This document shows, in pieces, positions 61,659 through 64,000 of a DNA stretch of 64,000 nt. The stretch spans positions 62,001 to 126,000 of the forward strand of contig DAORJK010000004.1 in the NCBI GenBank assembly GCA_035438985.1, given 5' to 3'. The stretch's first letter is position 1. Every line of letters begins with the position of its first letter. The position numbers and the translations under genes are program-made. The notes under the pieces are model-generated. The model was given only the letters and a program-made list of their open reading frames with translations. It did not search any database and had not been told where the DNA came from. Origin of the DNA: UBA4408 sp002389785. Lineage in GTDB: Bacteria; Bacteroidota; Bacteroidia; UBA4408.

Positions 61659-62741
61659 ATGAATAGAAAAACACAATACGCGATTAATGGAGCGCTGATT
61701 GGTGGTGTTGGGACTGCAATAGTAGATATTCTGCTTCAATGGATGGAACACAAAGAGAGTGGTACTCCTTTTAACTGGGAATCTTTTAATGGAAAAAGGA
61801 CTCTGAAACGCTCACTTATTGGCGCGAGCATTGGTGGTGCAACCGGTTTTACGATTGGGGCAATTGTTGATGACGCTAATTCAAACACTAATGCAATAAA
61901 CACGGATGCCTATCTGAACTTATTTGCAGCTAGAGTTCAATCTGATAAAAACTCTTCACTTTATAGAATAAGTGAAAGAAAATGCGAACAAATAATAAAG
62001 TTCTTAGAAAAGGAGTTTGCATCTGAACTTTCTTATGTTCCCTTTCAATGGGGTTCAAATGCAAAAGGTACCGCCATAGAAGGGAAGTCAGACTTTGATA
62101 TTATGGTTCGGTTTCATCGGGATAGCTTTACAGTTGAAGAAATGTACTTTACTGTGCTAGATGCATTTAAAGAGAGTTTTTACGATAACTCAATTGTTGA
62201 AGTGATTGACCAGAAAAAATCTATTGGGCTATTATTCCTTTTAAAAGGTGAAAACGTACGAATAGATGTTGTCCCTATGAGAGATATAGGCACTGATCCA
62301 AAGAACACGGCTTCAAATTTATATGTAAACAACAAAGGATTGTTTTCAAAGCCCACGATTACTAAGACCGATATTCCGTTGCAAGCATCAATCAAACTTA
62401 CCCCTACTCAAAAGAAACTTATAATTATGTTAAAAAAATGGAAGACAGATAATGAGGTCCCGATAAGTTCATACATGATTCAATTGTTTGTTAAAAAAGC
62501 ATATGAGAAAAATAAGAATCGTATTCCAAGAAAATTAACAGCTAAGCTGATACTAATTTTAGAATTTATAGCTGAGAACATCTCTTCAATTAAATTGATC
62601 AGCCCTGAGAATACGAATAATATCGTGAGCGATATTCCAATTACAGACAAGGAAACTATCAGAAAAAAGGCAATCAAAGTGGTTGAGGAGTATGAGTACC
62701 ACCCTAATTCAATAAAGTTATTCTTCATATTGCAAAATTAA
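61659..62741 (+). CDS. Second nucleotidyltransferase with N-terminal glycine-zipper membrane anchor
   Basis: A 360-aa protein. Residues 7-28 ('YAINGALIGGVGTAIV') and 52-70 ('SLIGASIGGATGFTIGAIV') form two Gly-zipper membrane segments. The rest is a pol-beta NTase: G132-S133-NAKGTAI, D145-F-D147, and D203 in 'RIDVVPMRD', so all three metal ligands are present. It resembles the first NTase of the operon but has no C-terminal Gly (ends 'FILQN'). I know no CBASS operon with a membrane-anchored second NTase. It may be an effector, a regulator or a second signal source. It starts 6 bp after the nuclease gene. Confidence 0.75.
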   Translation: MNRKTQYAINGALIGGVGTAIVDILLQWMEHKESGTPFNWESFNGKRTLKRSLIGASIGGATGFTIGAIVDDANSNTNAINTDAYLNLFAARVQSDKNSSLYRISERKCEQIIKFLEKEFASELSYVPFQWGSNAKGTAIEGKSDFDIMVRFHRDSFTVEEMYFTVLDAFKESFYDNSIVEVIDQKKSIGLLFLLKGENVRIDVVPMRDIGTDPKNTASNLYVNNKGLFSKPTITKTDIPLQASIKLTPTQKKLIIMLKKWKTDNEVPISSYMIQLFVKKAYEKNKNRIPRKLTAKLILILEFIAENISSIKLISPENTNNIVSDIPITDKETIRKKAIKVVEEYEYHPNSIKLFFILQN

Positions 62742-62891
62742 AGCCAGGAAATGTCAAAAATCAATGGTTATTGGGGCTATGCAAGGGTATGTTGCTAGCA
62801 AATATCTTATTTATTTAGTAGTCCTTTTGCCAGTTGTATTTTCTCTGATTTAAATACGAAATACGCTTGATTCACCCTATCATTCCTTAAA

Positions 62892-63917
62892 ATGACAGAA
62901 ACCAGTGAGTCCCAAGATAACATTGAAATTGCTCACGATGAAGAATTTGATTCTCGGAACTCTCGTTGCTTAGGTCTATTGAAAAAATCTGCACTAAAGA
63001 AATCAAACAACTCAAGTGTTTATGCGAATCAAGTCACCAAATCTGATGGCCCGTTTTATTGCCCTGCATGCCTTTCAGAAGCCATTGTAAGAAAATGCAC
63101 CGAAAAAGTGGATCACTTTGCACATAGTGCCAGGCAGAGTCCTGTGATTAAACGGAATAATAAATTACACAATAAATGCAGAGATGAGATATTACAACAT
63201 CTTCAAATGGCTTTTCCTGATGGAAAGTGGGCTGCAGAACGTGCAATTCCCTCTAACACCGAAAAGGATTATAAGCAAGTTATTCCCGATCTAAGTGGCA
63301 GAATAAATAATTTACCTGTTGCGATTGAAATACAGTTAAGTCCTTACACGGTTAAAAGAATTGCTGATAAAGCAATACAATATCAAAAGCGTAATCCAAA
63401 AGTTTCTGTTCTTTACGTCATACCCCTTTCAGAAGAGCTGGGTGATGTACCTTTTCGCCCTCGACTTTATGAAAAATTCTTGCATAGCATGTTTTACGGG
63501 CGAGTCTATTATTGGACTCCCAATAGCGGTTCAAACCTTATTCCGGTTCACTTCAGTCCTGCTAAAAGATATATTGAGCCCTCATCGTGGTTTGATATTG
63601 AAAATAAAGAAGAAAGAGTTGAAGGCGGTTTTTGGCTAACTTACCGAACAGTAAAAGAGCCAAGCCCCGGCCCCATGGTTGACATATGCACTGATTTTGT
63701 TAGTGTATTGAGAAAAGAGTTTGAACCAAAAAATTTGAAAAAATCAATACCTGAGTGTACTCTATTTAAAGATAAGCTAAAGTGCTGGTGGAACAAAAAG
63801 GAATATAAAGAGGTAGAAAGTCAATTTGCGGTCTTTAAGGATCAGTTCATGCCTTCATTCATTTCAGACTACACATACATTGACGAATATGATGAAGACA
63901 ATTGTGACGAGGAATAG
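62892..63917 (+). CDS. CoiA-like nuclease
   Basis: A 341-aa protein with a zinc-finger-like C57-x-x-C60 and C69, 'DHFAH' (74-78) and 'LHNKCRDEI' (92-100). It has nuclease motif D133 in 'IPDLSG' and E146-I-Q148 in 'VAIEIQLS', as in CoiA-type PD-(D/E)XK proteins. CoiA acts in natural transformation; island-borne relatives are common in defense regions. It lies 150 bp from the NTase2 gene, so it is possibly a separate unit, and it is the last gene before the right-end repeat. Confidence 0.75.
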   Translation: MTETSESQDNIEIAHDEEFDSRNSRCLGLLKKSALKKSNNSSVYANQVTKSDGPFYCPACLSEAIVRKCTEKVDHFAHSARQSPVIKRNNKLHNKCRDEILQHLQMAFPDGKWAAERAIPSNTEKDYKQVIPDLSGRINNLPVAIEIQLSPYTVKRIADKAIQYQKRNPKVSVLYVIPLSEELGDVPFRPRLYEKFLHSMFYGRVYYWTPNSGSNLIPVHFSPAKRYIEPSSWFDIENKEERVEGGFWLTYRTVKEPSPGPMVDICTDFVSVLRKEFEPKNLKKSIPECTLFKDKLKCWWNKKEYKEVESQFAVFKDQFMPSFISDYTYIDEYDEDNCDEE

Positions 63918-63968
63918 TAAAAACCAATTGCTCGCGGAAATAGTTTTTTAGGCAACTATGTCGCATTC

Positions 63969-63995
63969 CTAATTGTGGGCTAAATATGGACTAAA
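63969..63995. repeat. Putative right island-end repeat
   Basis: CTAATTGTGGGCTAAAT followed by ATGGACTAAA, matching the left repeat at 35762-35788 in 24 of 27 positions, same orientation. It lies 52 bp after the last gene. The sequence beyond is outside the window. Confidence 0.55.
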
Positions 63996-64000
63996 TTCCC

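Larger units (their letters stand above)
35762..63995. mobile_element. Putative genomic island (about 28.2 kb)
   Basis: The left end has a tyrosine recombinase, an excisionase-like HTH gene and a zinc-finger gene. Both ends carry a 27-bp imperfect direct repeat (24 of 27 identical). A tandem array with tRNA-3'-end-like segments abuts the left end. The cargo is accessory: secreted T9SS proteins, nucleases, a WYL regulator and an NTase/E2-E1/JAMM operon. No conjugation or phage structural genes are visible, so it would be an integrative but not self-transmissible element, unless it extends beyond the window. Confidence 0.55.

Overview
The window looks like chromosomal DNA of a Bacteroidota bacterium. 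The AT-rich sequence encodes at least six large secreted proteins that end in a type IX secretion (T9SS) C-terminal sorting domain. It also has Bacteroidota-type promoter motifs (TAnnTTTG), a TlpA-like thioredoxin with a DUF4369-type N-terminus, and housekeeping genes typical of the group (gatB, lipA, gap, an lpxH-like gene). I cannot place it below phylum level. No rRNA, complete tRNA or CRISPR array was seen.

Layout. (1) 0.1-22 kb is core chromosome. It holds dsbD; an ABC transporter of the TrpXYZ type whose ATPase and permease genes are separated by a CotH/lamin-tail surface protein; an OsmC-like protein; lipA; a beta-propeller T9SS protein; gap; an MFS transporter; an LpxH-like phosphatase; an M1 peptidase; a TlpA-like lipoprotein; and gatB. 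(2) 22.3-24.7 kb is a four-gene unit: a 104-aa protein, a seven-helix membrane protein, a histidine kinase and a LuxR-type response regulator. A near-identical 14-bp palindrome lies upstream of this unit and again upstream of the next one. (3) 25-31 kb holds a small ORF, a beta-rich exported protein, an exported unknown, an alpha/beta-hydrolase-like lipoprotein and a membrane-bound patatin-like lipase, probably one lipid-acting operon. (4) 31-35.6 kb is scarred. Two 597-bp direct repeats carrying remnants of a RAYT/IS200-like transposase flank a T9SS gene; next come a frameshifted T9SS gene and a 100-bp tandem repeat whose units contain a tRNA-3'-end-like segment.

(5) 35.76-63.99 kb appears to be a genomic island. 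It starts with a tyrosine recombinase, an excisionase-like HTH protein and a zinc-finger protein, and is bounded by 27-bp imperfect direct repeats (24/27 identical). Its cargo is two coupled T9SS genes (one encoding 2,946 aa with 12 Ig/PKD-like repeats and a beta-helix), an M23-domain T9SS protein with four 79-aa repeats, and then a dense defense-like block. That block contains a Cas4-like/DEDD nuclease (DUF2779) with an overlapping WYL regulator, an HNH protein with a glycine-zipper tail, a 55-aa ORF with its own terminator, a five-gene operon, and a CoiA-like nuclease.

The five-gene operon (57.77-62.74 kb) is the most notable find. Its order is CD-NTase-like nucleotidyltransferase, E2-E1 fusion, JAMM peptidase, DUF6602-like PD-(D/E)XK nuclease, and a second nucleotidyltransferase carrying an N-terminal glycine-zipper membrane anchor. 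The first three genes match the core of type II CBASS (CD-NTase/Cap2/Cap3), and the first NTase ends in a C-terminal glycine suited to conjugation. No known CBASS effector or cyclic-nucleotide sensor is recognisable. The nuclease and membrane NTase occupy the effector positions, so this may be an undescribed variant.
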